Below are positions 11,557-22,074 of a DNA stretch of 64,000 nucleotides, piece after piece (the first letter of the stretch is position 1; each line of letters opens with the position of its first letter). The position numbers and the translations under genes are program-made. The DNA comes from Phytophthora hibernalis. Lineage: Eukaryota > Oomycota > Peronosporomycetes > Peronosporales > Peronosporaceae. The notes below the pieces were generated by a model that saw only the letters and a list, made by a program, of their open reading frames with translations, ran no database searches and had not been told where the DNA came from. The stretch is from positions 62,001 to 126,000 of the forward strand of contig JAAKBF010000138.1 of assembly GCA_012656075.1 (NCBI GenBank), in the 5' to 3' direction.

Positions 11557-12783
11557 ATGGAGCTACTGCCGTGGGTGAAGAAGGCTTCCCACATACGCAA
11601 ACGGCGTCGCAAGCTGTTGGCGGCCATCGCGACGGTTGCTGCGTGTCTACCGGGTGAGGTGACAGGCTGTGTGCGACGCAAACGCTTGGTTTGGAACGTC
11701 CACAAGCAAACACTACTTCTCGAGGGACAGTTCACGCGGTGTTATCGCATGGAAGTTAAGTCATTTGAGAAGCTTCTCCTCTGGTGAGACCGGCGCTCCT
11801 TCGCGATGAAGTGCAGTCGGAGCGTCGAACGGGAGCTGACCCCATTACACCAGAGAATATGATGCAGATGACCATTTCGTGGCTCGCAGGGAGCAACTAC
11901 CACACGACACGGTGTCTTGGTGGTGTATCGCCTTCGGGTTTCTACGACGTCAAGAAGCCCGTGATGAATGCGCTATGTGAGTGTGAGGACCTTCGAATAC
12001 ATGCACCAACAGCGTCTCCATCCATAATGCAGATGCTTGCAGATGACTTTACGATAATCAGCAAGGACGGCATAATGACTGGTTGTGTCAGATGTTTGGA
12101 TGGATGGCTTTGCCAAATTCGGGCACCGAGCAAAAGGAGGTACCTGACGTCGCTGCCTTTTTTCTGGTCACTACCAGATGTATGGACTAAATGTCCAGAC
12201 AATCTGTGACTCACTGTGTCGTTTTACGCGGTACTGCTTCGACTCACCGGGCAAGGTCGGAGACTCGATAACATTCAAGAAGTGGTCGTTGAGTGATGAC
12301 ATCATGGCGCTGCCCCCTGGGTTTGACTGTATTGGCGACAATGCATACCCTTTGTCAGACTCATTGCTGGTCCCGTACAACAAGCTGGAGTTGAAGGCGA
12401 AGAAGCACTCCGACTTCAACTTCTATCTCAGTCAGCTTCGTATACGAATTGAAATGTCGTTCGGCCTGCTCGTGAATAAATGGCAGATCTTCAAAAGGCC
12501 ATTGGTTGTCGACTTCTTGAACGTGAGCAAGGTAATCAAGACGTGCATGAAGTTGCATAACTTTTGTATTAATGAGAGAGTTCAAGATAAAGACGCGACT
12601 ACGGGGCAAGCTGCGGTGTCTGCCGCGTACCACAACATGCCAGAAAACGCATACCAACCAACCGATAACAGCATCGAAGACGCAGACACTGATCTTCATG
12701 GTGATGCACGAGGACGGATTCTGCGCCAAGTCATCGGGGACCACATCCAAAATTTCAATTTACGTCGACCACGTACACGCTAG
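11557..12783 (+). CDS. PIF/Harbinger DDE transposase
   Basis: Nuclease that would mobilise the surrounding element. Recognisable pieces of the DDE_Tnp_4 fold: CLDGWLCQIRAPS (first Asp), GDNAYPLSDSLLVPYN (second Asp), then LSQLRIRIEMSFGLLVNKW (Glu) and the terminal MKLHNFCINE. The N terminus is basic (IRKRRRKL). Two frame breaks, near 11781 (C run after LLL) and near 12160 (run of six T in LPFF), are each repaired by one base, so the gene may be intact in the organism. Its TAG stop (12781-12783) overlaps the TAG of the convergent second gene in one CTAG palindrome. Confidence 0.8.
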
Positions 12784-13208
12784 CCGACGTCGCAATGCTG
12801 ATCATGACGCGGTAATTTCATCACTCCTTCAATCGATAAATCACCTCGAATTCCAACTCGCTGATGTGTGACGTAAGCGTTTTCTGCTTTAAGGGCACGC
12901 TCCAATAAAGTTGCAACATCGCCCTCGTGGTCATCCTCACCGCTCCCGTCTTCACGAGCACGAACCACTTGCGCCAAGCGGCTGACTTCTTCTTTCGTGC
13001 GCTCCAGAATTCGCGACATCAGCTCCAGTTTGTGAGCCACCCTCTGGTCTCTGAGGAGCAGTGCTTGTTCTTTACAGGTCTCTTCTTGCGCTTCGCTAAC
13101 CTCGCTATCAACAATCTGTGCCATACTTTCTGCTAGCGTCGCCAACACCTCAGCTTGGGACATTTTGCGTCGCTTCCGATTGATCCTTTTGCCCTGGTAC
13201 GTACCTTC
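12780..13208 (-). pseudogene. Second Harbinger protein, C-terminal half (split by Copia)
   Basis: Minus-strand open frame, basic then helical: KRINRKRRKMSQAEVL, EETCKEQALLLRDQ, LELMSRILERTKEEV, ending KLPRHDQHCDVG. It joins in frame, across the Copia target duplication, with the half at 17228-18007 (…NEDDSQKEG / TYQGKR…). The long helix rich in Glu/Arg is typical of the C-terminal part of the Myb-like accessory proteins of Harbinger elements; the assignment is by position and composition. Confidence 0.65.
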
Positions 13209-13548
13209 TGTTGTCAATGTTGTCAAGAAGGCGCCTCGACCAGCTGCGGTATACCGGTAGGATACCGGTATGACCTTCACTCAGTAGCACCGCAATCATT
13301 CCTGTGATTACGGGACGGTGTTTACGCTACGGGTGCGACATCATTATGGGTACAAGATTGTGGGTACAAGATGGGATCTACGTGGCGCTCTCTGATTGGC
13401 TGAAGTAACTCAGTATCCGGTAAAGAATCCAGTAGAGTGTATCCAGTAGAGAATCCAGTAGGCTTAGTGGTAGCAAGGAGTTTTTGCGAACTAAGGACCT
13501 AAATCAATCAATCACTTTGCATTTTGCCATCAAGCGACCACTCCTTTT
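13209..13548 (+). repeat. Left Copia LTR (about 340 bp)
   Basis: Matches the right LTR except for an extra block of about 98 bp (13291-13388) after GTAGCAC and two substitutions. Contains TACCGGTA twice (13252-13259, 13263-13270). Confidence 0.85.
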
Positions 13549-13602
13549 GGTTATGAGCCCAAGCCCCGTCTTCCTGACCAAGACCCCGACTACGCCTTCG
13601 CC

Positions 13603-16600
13603 ATGGACGCCTCCCCAGTCTCCACCGCCCGCATCAACAAGTTCGACGGAACCAACTTCCACACGTGGAAGTTCAAGATGCAGATGGTGCTCGAGGAACG
13701 CGAACTGTGGGAAGTGAAGCTGGAGCACTGCACGACCACGGCGGATCAAGCGACGTTCAAAGGATGTCGCGAAAGGCGCTGGCGATCATCTGTCTCGCGA
13801 TGGAGGATTCGCAGCTGCCGCTGGTTCGCTCGGCCAAGGACGCGCATGATGCATGGTCAAGACTGGAAGGACACTTCGAGAAGAAAAGTTTGGCCAACAA
13901 GCTCTTCCTTCGTCGACGTTTCTTCACGACGATGATGGCGGAAGGTGATGATGTGCTGGACCACATCAACAAGGTCAAGACGCTGGTGGAGCAGCTCGAC
14001 GCAGTGGGAGCTCCGGTCAGCGAAGACGACTTGGTGATCACGCTTCTGGGAAGCCTGAGCGAGTCGTACCAGTTCCTGATAACGGCATTGGAGTCCAGGT
14101 CGGACTCGCTGTCGTGGGAACTCGTGACGTCTCGGCTGCTGCATGAAGACATGAAGCGCAAGGAACAAGGTGGCGGCGTCGACGGAGCCGCGCACGGTCA
14201 AGGTCAAGCGTTCATGACGAGAGAAAACAAGCGCAGGGACCGACCGGTGAAGAAAACCGGGGCGTGCCACAACTGCGGCAAACAAGGACATTGGATCGCG
14301 GAGTGTCCCTCGCGGGTCCAGAACGACGCTGAACGACACCGGTTGCAGCGGGCGAACGTCGCGCAGGACGAAGAAGATCCTGGTGACTACCTTTTCTCGG
14401 TTGGTGGCAACAAGGGTGCCTCCAAGTCGAATGGTGTGTGGCTGGTCGACTCGGGTGCGACGCAGCACATGACAAGCCCCAAGAAGTACATGAGGAACTA
14501 CAAGAAGATGGCTCCGGTGGACGTGCATCTCGCGGACGACGGTGTGGTTTAGGCGGTGGGGACCGGCGACATTGTGATGTCGATGAAGACTCCAAGGGGG
14601 ACCAAGAAGGGTGTGCTCACGAATGTGTGGCATATCCCGAGGTTGTCGCGGAACCTGTTTTCGGTCGGCCGCTTCACCAAGGACGTCGGGCCAGTCACCT
14701 TCGAGAGCGACGGATGCTTCGCGGAGAAGAAGGGTCTCAAGTGGCAGCTCGGCGCTCGTGAGGGCAAAGGGCTGTTCAAGCTGTGCATGACTCCGATGAT
14801 GCCTGACGAGGCCAATGCGGCAAGTTCGAAGGATCTGCAAGGGGACACCACTTCGTACCTCTGGCACCTTCGACTTGGTCACATTGGTTATGGCGGCCTA
14901 GATACCATCGTCAAGAAGAGCTACGGTGTTGGCATCGACATGACGTCGGTGAAGCAGTGGGAGCTGTGCGGCGGATGCTCACTCGGCAAGCTAACACGAG
15001 TGAGCTACATGAAATCGTCTCCGAACCGTGCGAAGCAAGTGCTGGAGGTGATTCACAGCGATGTGTGCGGCCCCATGCAGACACCAACGTTTGGTGGGAA
15101 GCGTTACTTTGTCACGTTCATCGATGACAAGTCGCACTTCTGCGTCGTGTATCTGCTGTGGAACAAGTCCGAGGTGGCTGTCAAGTTCGCTGAGTTTGTG
15201 ACGTTTGCTGAAACTCAGACCGGCAAGCGCGTGAAGACACTCCGGAGCGACAACGGTGGCGAGTACACTTCCGGTGCGATGGCCAAGTTCTGCAGCGACC
15301 GCGGGATCGTGCAGAAGTTCACACCACCGTACACGCCTCAGCTGAACGGAGTGGCAGAACGGATGAACCGGACATTGGTGGAGTGCGCGCGCTGCATGCT
15401 GGAGTACGCCGGGATGTCCAAGTCATATAGGGGTGAAGCGGTGATGACAGCTACGTTCCTTCGCAACCGGTGTCCGTCGCGTGCCATCATCCACGACAAG
15501 TCGCCGCACCAAGTCTGGACCGAGAAGAAGCCGCTGCTGGTGAAGGGACGCAAGGCAATCGGCAACCGATGGGTGTTCCGCGTGAAGGAGAACCAAGCTA
15601 GAAAGATCGAGCGATTCAAGGCGCGACTGGTGGCCAAGGGGTTCTCGCAGAAATACGGCATCGACTACGATGAGACCTTCGCGCCGGTAGCCAAGTTCAC
15701 GTCCATCAGGATCTTGCTCAGTTTGGCGGCCAAGTACAATCTCACGGTGCACCAGATGGATGTGAAGACAGCCTTCCTGAATGGCTTGTTGGACAAAGAC
15801 ATCTACATGGCGCAGCCGGATGGATTCATCGATAACGTTCACCCCGACTTCGTGTGCAAGCTCAAGCGATCGCTGTACGGGTTGAAGCAGTCGCCTCGCA
15901 TGTGGAACAAGACCATCGACGAGTTCATGCTCAAGCTGGGGTTCAAGAAGTGCGAGTCCGACCACTGCATCTACTTGAAGCTTGACGGCCAAGACATGAT
16001 CTTCGTGGCACTCTATGTCGATGACTTGGTCCTCGCCAGCAGCAGTGACAAGATACTCCATGACACCAAGCAGGCGCTCAGTGACCGGTTCGAGATGGCC
16101 GACATGGGTCAGCTCAAGTACTTCCTTGGGATGGAGATCGATCAAGATGTGGCGACTAGGAAGGTATCGGTGCGGCAGACAAAGTTCGCCAACGACATCC
16201 TGGAGAAGTTCAACTTGGAGAAGAGCAACCCCGTGAAGACGCCACAGGATCCGAGTCTCAAGTTGACCAAGGCCATGTGCGAAGGTACGAGACCATGGTA
16301 AACGTGCCATACCGAAACGCTGTGGGATGCCTCATGTATCTCATGGTGGGGACTCGACCGGACCTCGCAGCGGCAGTGGGAGTGCTAAGCCAGTTTGCAG
16401 CGGATCCATGCCGGACACACTGGCAGGCGCTCAAGAGGGTGTTCAGGTACATCCAAGGCACGAAGACGCACGGCATCGAGTTTCAAGCAACGAGTGAAGA
16501 CGGACTCCAAGGCTACTCGGATGCGGACTGGGCTGGAGACATCGAGTCAAGAAGGAGTACAAGCTGCTACGCGTTCACGATGAATGGCGGATGCATCAGC

Positions 16601-17050
16601 TGGAGAAGCAAGAAGCAGCGAACGGTGGCGCTATCATCTACGGAAGCGGAGTACATGGCGCTGTCGGAGGCAACGCAGGAAGCAGTGTGGCTCAAAGTGT
16701 TCCTGTGCGAGCTCGGCGAGATGGCAAGCGATGAAGCGATCAAGATCTACGAGGACAACCAAGGCTCCATCGCGTTGGCCAAGAATCCCGAATTCCACAA
16801 GCGCACCAAGTACATTGACATTCGCTACCACTTCGTGCGCGAGAAGGTGGAAGACGGCCAAGTGGTGCTGCAGTATGTTTCAACTACCGACATGCTGGCC
16901 GACATCATGACGAAGCCAATTCCTGCAACGCAGTTCGGTGTAAGCTCGGGATCCAAGGTGCAAGAGCTGTCGAGTCGAGTGGGAGTGTTGTCAATGTTGT
17001 CAAGAAGGCGCCTCGACCAGCTGCGGTATACCGGTAGGATACCGGTATGA
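13603..17050 (+). pseudogene. Copia gag-pol, internally deleted
   Basis: Gag starts at the ATG at 13603 (INKFDGTNFHTWKFKMQ) and shifts frame near 13758 (AAA run). A CCHC zinc knuckle (CHNCGKQGHWIAEC) precedes the protease motif VDSGATQHM. A TAG at 14550-14552 interrupts the frame. Pre-integrase (LWHLRLGHIG) and integrase core (IHSDVCGPM, FIDDKSHF, RSDNGGEY) follow. After the integrase the protein jumps from VWTEKKPLL straight to KGRKAIGNRWVFRVK of the reverse transcriptase, missing roughly 200 residues of the usual linker. The RT has ALYVDDLVLAS; a shift near 16285 leads into RNase H (SSTEAEYMALSEA, EDNQGSIALAKNPEFHKRTK). Not autonomous. Confidence 0.85.
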
Positions 17051-17227
17051 CCTTCACTCAGTAGCACTCTCTGATTGGCTGAAGCAACTCAGTATCCGGT
17101 AAAGAATCCAGTAGAGTGTATCCAGTAGAGAATCCAGTAGGCTTAGTGGTAGCAAGGAGTTTTTGCGAACTAAGGACCTAAATCAATCAATCACATTGCA
17201 TTTTGCCATCAAGCGACCACTCCTTTT
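16986..17227 (+). repeat. Right Copia LTR (about 242 bp)
   Basis: Same start and end as the left LTR but lacks its 98-bp block. Followed by CCTTC, the target duplication. Confidence 0.85.
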
Positions 17228-18007
17228 CCTTCCTTCTGAGAATCGTCCTCATTATCGGCGTACAGATTGGCAGAACAAAACTCACGACCTGACCCACGGT
17301 GCTTACACCACATGTGTAGGTAGTAAACATCAGCCCTTCCATCGCAAAAGTCCCAAAAGTCACCGCTGTGGTCTCCAGACTTCTTCGAGCAAGCTTCAGC
17401 ACGAGCAAATTTTCCACCAACCTCGCGCCATATACGTTAAAGCATCCCAGCCGAGTGTGTCATGGCTTGAGAAGGATCCACGTCTTCGAAGACAGAATCA
17501 TCCGAAATCACTGGGTCAAACTCGACGTCCGAAGCGGCAAACGCCACAGCAACATCACGCCAGAATGTAGATCCTTCTTGATCCGGTTCACTCCAGCTAA
17601 GTTGATTTCCACTAGCAAGAAACGATTGAAAGAAGCGATCGAAGAAGAGAACGTTGAGCAAGCGGAACATGCAGTTCTTTGTACGCTTCTCCTCTTCTTC
17701 CTCTACGCGCCTCAAATTGCTGCGTTGCCGTTGAAGTAGCAGCTCCACACTAGTTTTGTTCTCGTCGTACGTGGTGAGCAGCTTCACTCGGTCATTCTTG
17801 CACGTGTTCTTCTTGACGTTCAACTTGCGGGACGTGCATTCCAACCGCAGCTGGGTCCAGCGTCCAGTCGACGTAGAGATCTGAGGTGGGAGGGGCAACG
17901 GGTTGCTTGCAATTACTCAGAAGCGTCGCACCCACCGTCCACTTGGTGCTCGTGGCCATCGACATCTTCGCGCGCGGGTTTATTTGAGTGCGGAGCTTCA
18001 ACGGCAA
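17228..18007 (-). pseudogene. Second Harbinger protein, N-terminal half (SANT/trihelix-like)
   Basis: Minus strand. Likely start ATG near 17970 (MATSTKWTVGATLL), then a shift into KLLTTYDENKTSVELL and NCMFRLLNVLFFDRFFQSF. A DNA-binding-like segment follows: STFWRDVAVAFA, then a TAA at 17437-17439, then IWREVGGKFARAEACSKKSG, DFWDFCDGRADVYYLHMWCK and an acidic stretch YADNEDDSQKEG that ends at the Copia insertion. The paired W-x-x-V helices resemble the Myb/SANT-like partner protein of Harbinger transposases. The stop codon and the insertion make it a pseudogene. Confidence 0.6.
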
Positions 18008-18221
18008 GTTACCAGCACCCGCCAGATCGCGATCTGGCTCGGAACGCGACCTGAGTGGGTACGCCTAATCCACACGACCCGAGATCCGATCCGACCTCGG
18101 TTCGGAACGGTCCTTAAAATAGTACATGTAGCACCTTTTGCAAGATTCCATGAGAGCGAGCTGTGGAAACGTTGTCGGCTCAAGATTCGAGCTGGAGGTG
18201 CGGGCTGAATTAATACCGGTA

Positions 18222-21200
18222 CAGAGTTCCCCGGCAAAGGGAGAAAGGTGGGACCAATAACTTCTTCCAGGCTAATAGATTTGCAAACGGATTTGTATCA
18301 CGGTAGAGCAAAGCTTTGTTACAAATGACGGCTGTTACAAATGACGGCGTCAAACGAAAAGATACTTATTAACCTAAGTACTAATCGCGATTTAGGCACA
18401 CCATTCGAATCAGGAGCGTCTCCTCTTTCGAATGGTCCCTTCAGACTATTGAAAAGTGAAATACTCGTTAGGCTTCGGTCCTCTAACAAACATGTCTCCC
18501 TGTAGGTGCAACTTTCTAGAATTTTTTATGGCTCCCTTAGCGTAGATTTTCCTGCTGAAGCGATTGCAACTATTCCCAGGTTCTAGTTCGGATTCCTTCA
18601 GGTCTAAATTGAAGGGTCTATGAGTGATCTTGAATTTGTGAGGGGTAATTATTTATAATTTTGGGTACGAAGGACCCATTTTGGATAGTTTAGGTATTGG
18701 ACGAAAGGATCATTTGGATTAACTGCCATCATTCAGCTGCACTACTTATCTTTCTTGTCACGCTTCCGAGATTGTTTTCTTGTCTTCGGTTGAGCTGAGC
18801 TGTCCCTCGCTACTTTCATGAGGTCTTCGTTTTCAGTCGCTTGTTCTTTTGTGGGCTCCGTGGGGGCATCTTCGGCTCTAGCAGAAGTAGTGGATGCTGT
18901 CTTTTTCTGGGCATTCGCTTTACGGCGAGCCTGCTTGGTTTCGTTCGCAAGTCTCTCCTCTTCATCGGTGGGCGCGTCGTATATTGGGTCCGAAGCGTAT
19001 TCCCTGGGAACATACGGCCGAATTTTGTTGTGCATATGCTGCTGCTTCTCAAAATTTGGAGCAGGGGTTGTAGAGGCTCTAGATGATTCTCAAGGAGGCC
19101 ACGAAGTTTTACAGCGTCGGTGTGAATACCATCGAAAACACGCCGTAAATCTTGGTTAACAACCTCGTCAGCCGGTCCAACACGGCAACTCACAACTCCT
19201 GGCTTTGACTCGCTCATGACAAAAATCTGGTAGCGCTGCAGGATATCAAGATCCTTGTAGACCTCTTTGACTACACCACGAAATTTTTTCATCACCGCGT
19301 TGTCTTTGGGAATGTGCACGAGCGCCGAGCTCGTTGAAGACGCGGTTATCACCTCCAGCAACCGCTCGGTAGTCCACACGTCTTCTTTCGCAAACTTCTT
19401 CCTCATGTGACCGAAGCCACGGTCGACGGCATTCTTTGTGTGGCCCTTCACAAAAAATTGAGCTCGACAGTTTCGAGTTCACTGGTTTGAGCCAATCCTA
19501 GCAGCATCTTGACGACGTAGTTGTTCTTGTTTTGCCCTCCGCAGTTGTCGGCGTAGATAGTTAGTTTGCAATGACCGTTTGCAAGCACAATCCGCTGGAT
19601 GAAGTGATAGAGCATGCTATTAACTTCGTCCGAACCTTTCCCAGCGACCGACTCGTCGTAGACGTAGTTGTACTGAATGCTTTTGTTGGCATAGTAAATG
19701 CCAAACACGTTCACGTTCACCAACGACAGGAAGTACCACTGGGATGGCGTGGAAGTCACACTCGGCAGCGTGAGATTTTGGCTGAAGTCCATCACAATCA
19801 CAGCACGTTCTTCAGATACTGCTTGTAAGTCACACTGATACTCCAACCTATTGAAAATGTTCACAGCAAATCAAAATGATGTTAGTATCCATGTCCGAAC
19901 AAAATGATTCCTATATCCGTACCTCATCGCTTTGACCGAAGCTGTGTGACTTCCAAGCTCCTCGATGAGTTCTGCAGTGACATTCGAGCGCATTCGGGCG
20001 TACAGGATAGAGCACAGGTCACATACGTTGCTTCGAGGGGATCGGATTCGAATCGCAGGACAATACTGCTGAAGTAACTTCCGAAACGTAGATGGACGTG
20101 GTTCTCGCACTTCCAAGTCGTTCTACACTACGAAGTTGTGCATTTCTGTGAATAGTTGGTCCCACGTGAAGTAAGCAGGTAACAACGTGTAGTGTTCATC
20201 GGCGTACTGCTTGCGAACAACTCCATCAATCGTTTTCTGAGTCCGAACTCGTACAAGAACGACGTCACCTAACGTCGCCGCAAATGAACGGAGCCAGGCC
20301 ACCAGCCATTGAATATCGATCTTGGCAGCGTTGATGTTCATCCGTCCCCGATGAGTCTTGACTGAGAACGCGCCCCTTTGTATCTGGTGTCGGTAGCGAG
20401 TGATGTTTGCAGTAGAGACATCGTAGACGGCGCACCAGGATTCACGACACACACGCCCAACTAGAGGAAGAAAGTAAGCGAAAACCTGTCGCACTCCAGT
20501 CCCACGCCGACGCACTGCCGTATCCGTCTTCATCAGCATGGCCAGCGACGTTAGTACACTCTGTTTCTTTTCTTGGGGCGTAATATACGATAGAGAGCAC
20601 AAGAAGTTTTCGATCTCGGCCGCCTTCCCTTGAAGGCAGTGATCATCACACGTATCTGCACGAATTAAACGCGTAACTCGATCGCGAAGCTCGTCGTCAA
20701 TCAAAACGACGTTCCCGTCGTCGGCGAAGTCGTCATCAGATTCTGCTTCCGATTGCTCTTCTGCAACTACTCCAGCACTTGACACTCCACTTGAATCGTC
20801 CGACACAGGCTCCCATGAACTATCTTCCGAGGCGTCGTCGCATGATCCTTCTGGGTCTGGTCGTAGTGAGCCTAGTAGCTTCCTGTGACTGGCGAGGAGA
20901 TCGTCTTGTCCGAGAGACATAGTGTCGTCTGCATTATCACCACCGTCTGGAGGCGAGCTGCTGCCTGGAGCTACGCCCGTTACCCTCGTGTCCATCGAGT
21001 CGATACACCTGGAAAAATGGGTAATTGTGGGAAGGGGCTCTTTGTGAGAAATTTCGGTTAGGTTCGATTTTGGTTGACCAATCTTTAAAGCCGTTTATCT
21101 CGAAAACTCCAAATGGTCCGTAAGCATCAGGCCGTCTCAAATGTACTAAGTTTGCAAGGTAAATAACTGATGACGGTTCTCCTTTGCCGGGGCACTCTGT
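18222..21200 (-). mobile_element. TIR DNA transposon with TA target duplication (CAGAGT ends)
   Basis: Left end CAGAGTTCCCCGGCAAAGG and the reversed right end CAGAGTGCCCCGGCAAAGG match at 18 of 19 positions. TA flanks both ends (18220-18221 and 21201-21202). It is 2,979 bp long and holds a single spliced minus-strand gene. I cannot assign it to a named superfamily from the ends alone. Confidence 0.8.
18742..20995 (-). CDS. Transposase-like protein with GGQNKN motif (DUF7869-like)
   Basis: Starts at the ATG at 20995 with an acidic Ser/Asp-rich N terminus, then a helical domain (IENFLCSLSYITPQEKKQS) and a segment with CDLCSILYARM. A 75-nt intron (19922-19848) leads to a core with three acidic landmarks: VIVMDFSQNLTLP, IYADNCGGQNKN, and FVKGHTKNAVDRGFGHMRKK. 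This order resembles a DDE/RNase H-like nuclease and the DUF7869 family found in animal and protist transposon proteins; the family name is from memory. The C terminus is Lys-rich. Breaks: a TAG at 20123-20125 in otherwise continuous frame, and one-base losses near 19457 (T run) and near 19050. It fills the TIR element, so it is the candidate transposase. Confidence 0.65.
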
Positions 21201-22074
21201 AGTGCATTGTCTGGACCAATGATTTGGTCTCTGTATGCAATGACGAGGGATTCCAGTCTAGGCACGTATCGCATTGCGTTCTTTTCTACTTGTTGTTGAA
21301 TACAGTCAGTGAGAAGTGATGAGCGCCGTCGTTTTTCGCTGATGTTCCGTACCGGTAGCGTTGAACTTTGGTGAACACGGTGTCCACTTATCTTTGCGGT
21401 GCGGCCTCCATCGAGCTGCTATATTTACAGTACTTAAGTAGTTACGTAGCAGCCGTCGTGCTTGCCATCGCCGCCGCGCTTGCGGCCAAGGCAGCGTCAG
21501 CGTCAGCGGGGACCAGCAAGTGCGGGAAGCGGCGGTCTGCAGCAAAGCAAACCTCGTGTTTGTGTGAGCGCGCGCGTCACTTTCGTACTTAGCGGTGCAG
21601 ATCAGGGAGAGGAGCGCACTGCATAGTCAAACTAAGTCAACGACCGCCCGTCTTTTACACCGCGCGATCTTTCCCGCCCAATAGAAAAATTCCTTGGCTG
21701 GCAACGGTTGCCTCAAAATGCATCATGTGGCCGCCAAAACTAACGTTCTCACAACGGTGGTGCTCGACGCTCGAAAGAATACGCTCACCACCGCAGTCTA
21801 TCCATTGGTGCTCGCCACTTCGCATTGTGGCGCCAGAGGGCTCGAGCCGAACTTCAGGCAGACGGGCCCGACCGGCTCATTTTCCCGTCCCGACGACGCC
21901 CTCTCTCTGCCCTCGCGTGCGCCCATTGGTCAAGAAAATCACATGATATACGTTGTGATTGGCCGAAACTGGGCACTCCCTCCGGCGATCCGAAAAGTGT
22001 GTCCATTCCGCAAGTTGAGCCTCGAGCCATAATCACTTGTAAGCGCCATACAAACTTCAAGTCACTTGTCTCTG
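21201..22074. promoter_or_regulatory. Upstream region of the sestrin gene with CCAAT boxes
   Basis: No supported gene. CCAAT at 21678 and its reverse ATTGG at 21804, 21925 and 21958 cluster in the last 400 bp before the sestrin start. No clear oomycete initiator was found. Confidence 0.35.

Larger units (their letters stand above)
13209..17227 (+). mobile_element. Ty1/Copia LTR retrotransposon inserted in the Harbinger element
   Basis: Bounded by two LTRs that begin TGTTGTCAATGTTGTC and end ACTCCTTTT, with a 5-bp target duplication CCTTC (13204-13208 and 17228-17232). The likely primer-binding site TGGTTATGAGCCC overlaps the end of the left LTR (13547 onward). Gag, protease, integrase, reverse transcriptase and RNase H follow in Copia order. 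The shared part of the two LTRs differs at about two positions, so the insertion is recent. Confidence 0.9.
11367..18113 (+). mobile_element. PIF/Harbinger DNA transposon, interrupted by a Copia element
   Basis: The left end reads GGGCCGTTCCGAACCGAGG and the right end, reversed, reads GGACCGTTCCGAACCGAGG; the match continues through GTCGGATCGG, so the TIR is about 28 bp with one mismatch. Each end is flanked by TTA (11364-11366 and 18114-18116), the 3-bp duplication typical of PIF/Harbinger. Inside are two convergent genes, the layout of this superfamily: a DDE transposase on the plus strand and a second, SANT/trihelix-like protein on the minus strand. The second gene is split by the Copia insertion. 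Without the Copia and one copy of its CCTTC duplication the element would be about 2.7 kb. Confidence 0.9.

Noticed and set aside
15423..16310. 295-residue minus-strand frame in the Copia element
   Set aside because: Exactly antisense to reverse transcriptase; codon shadow.
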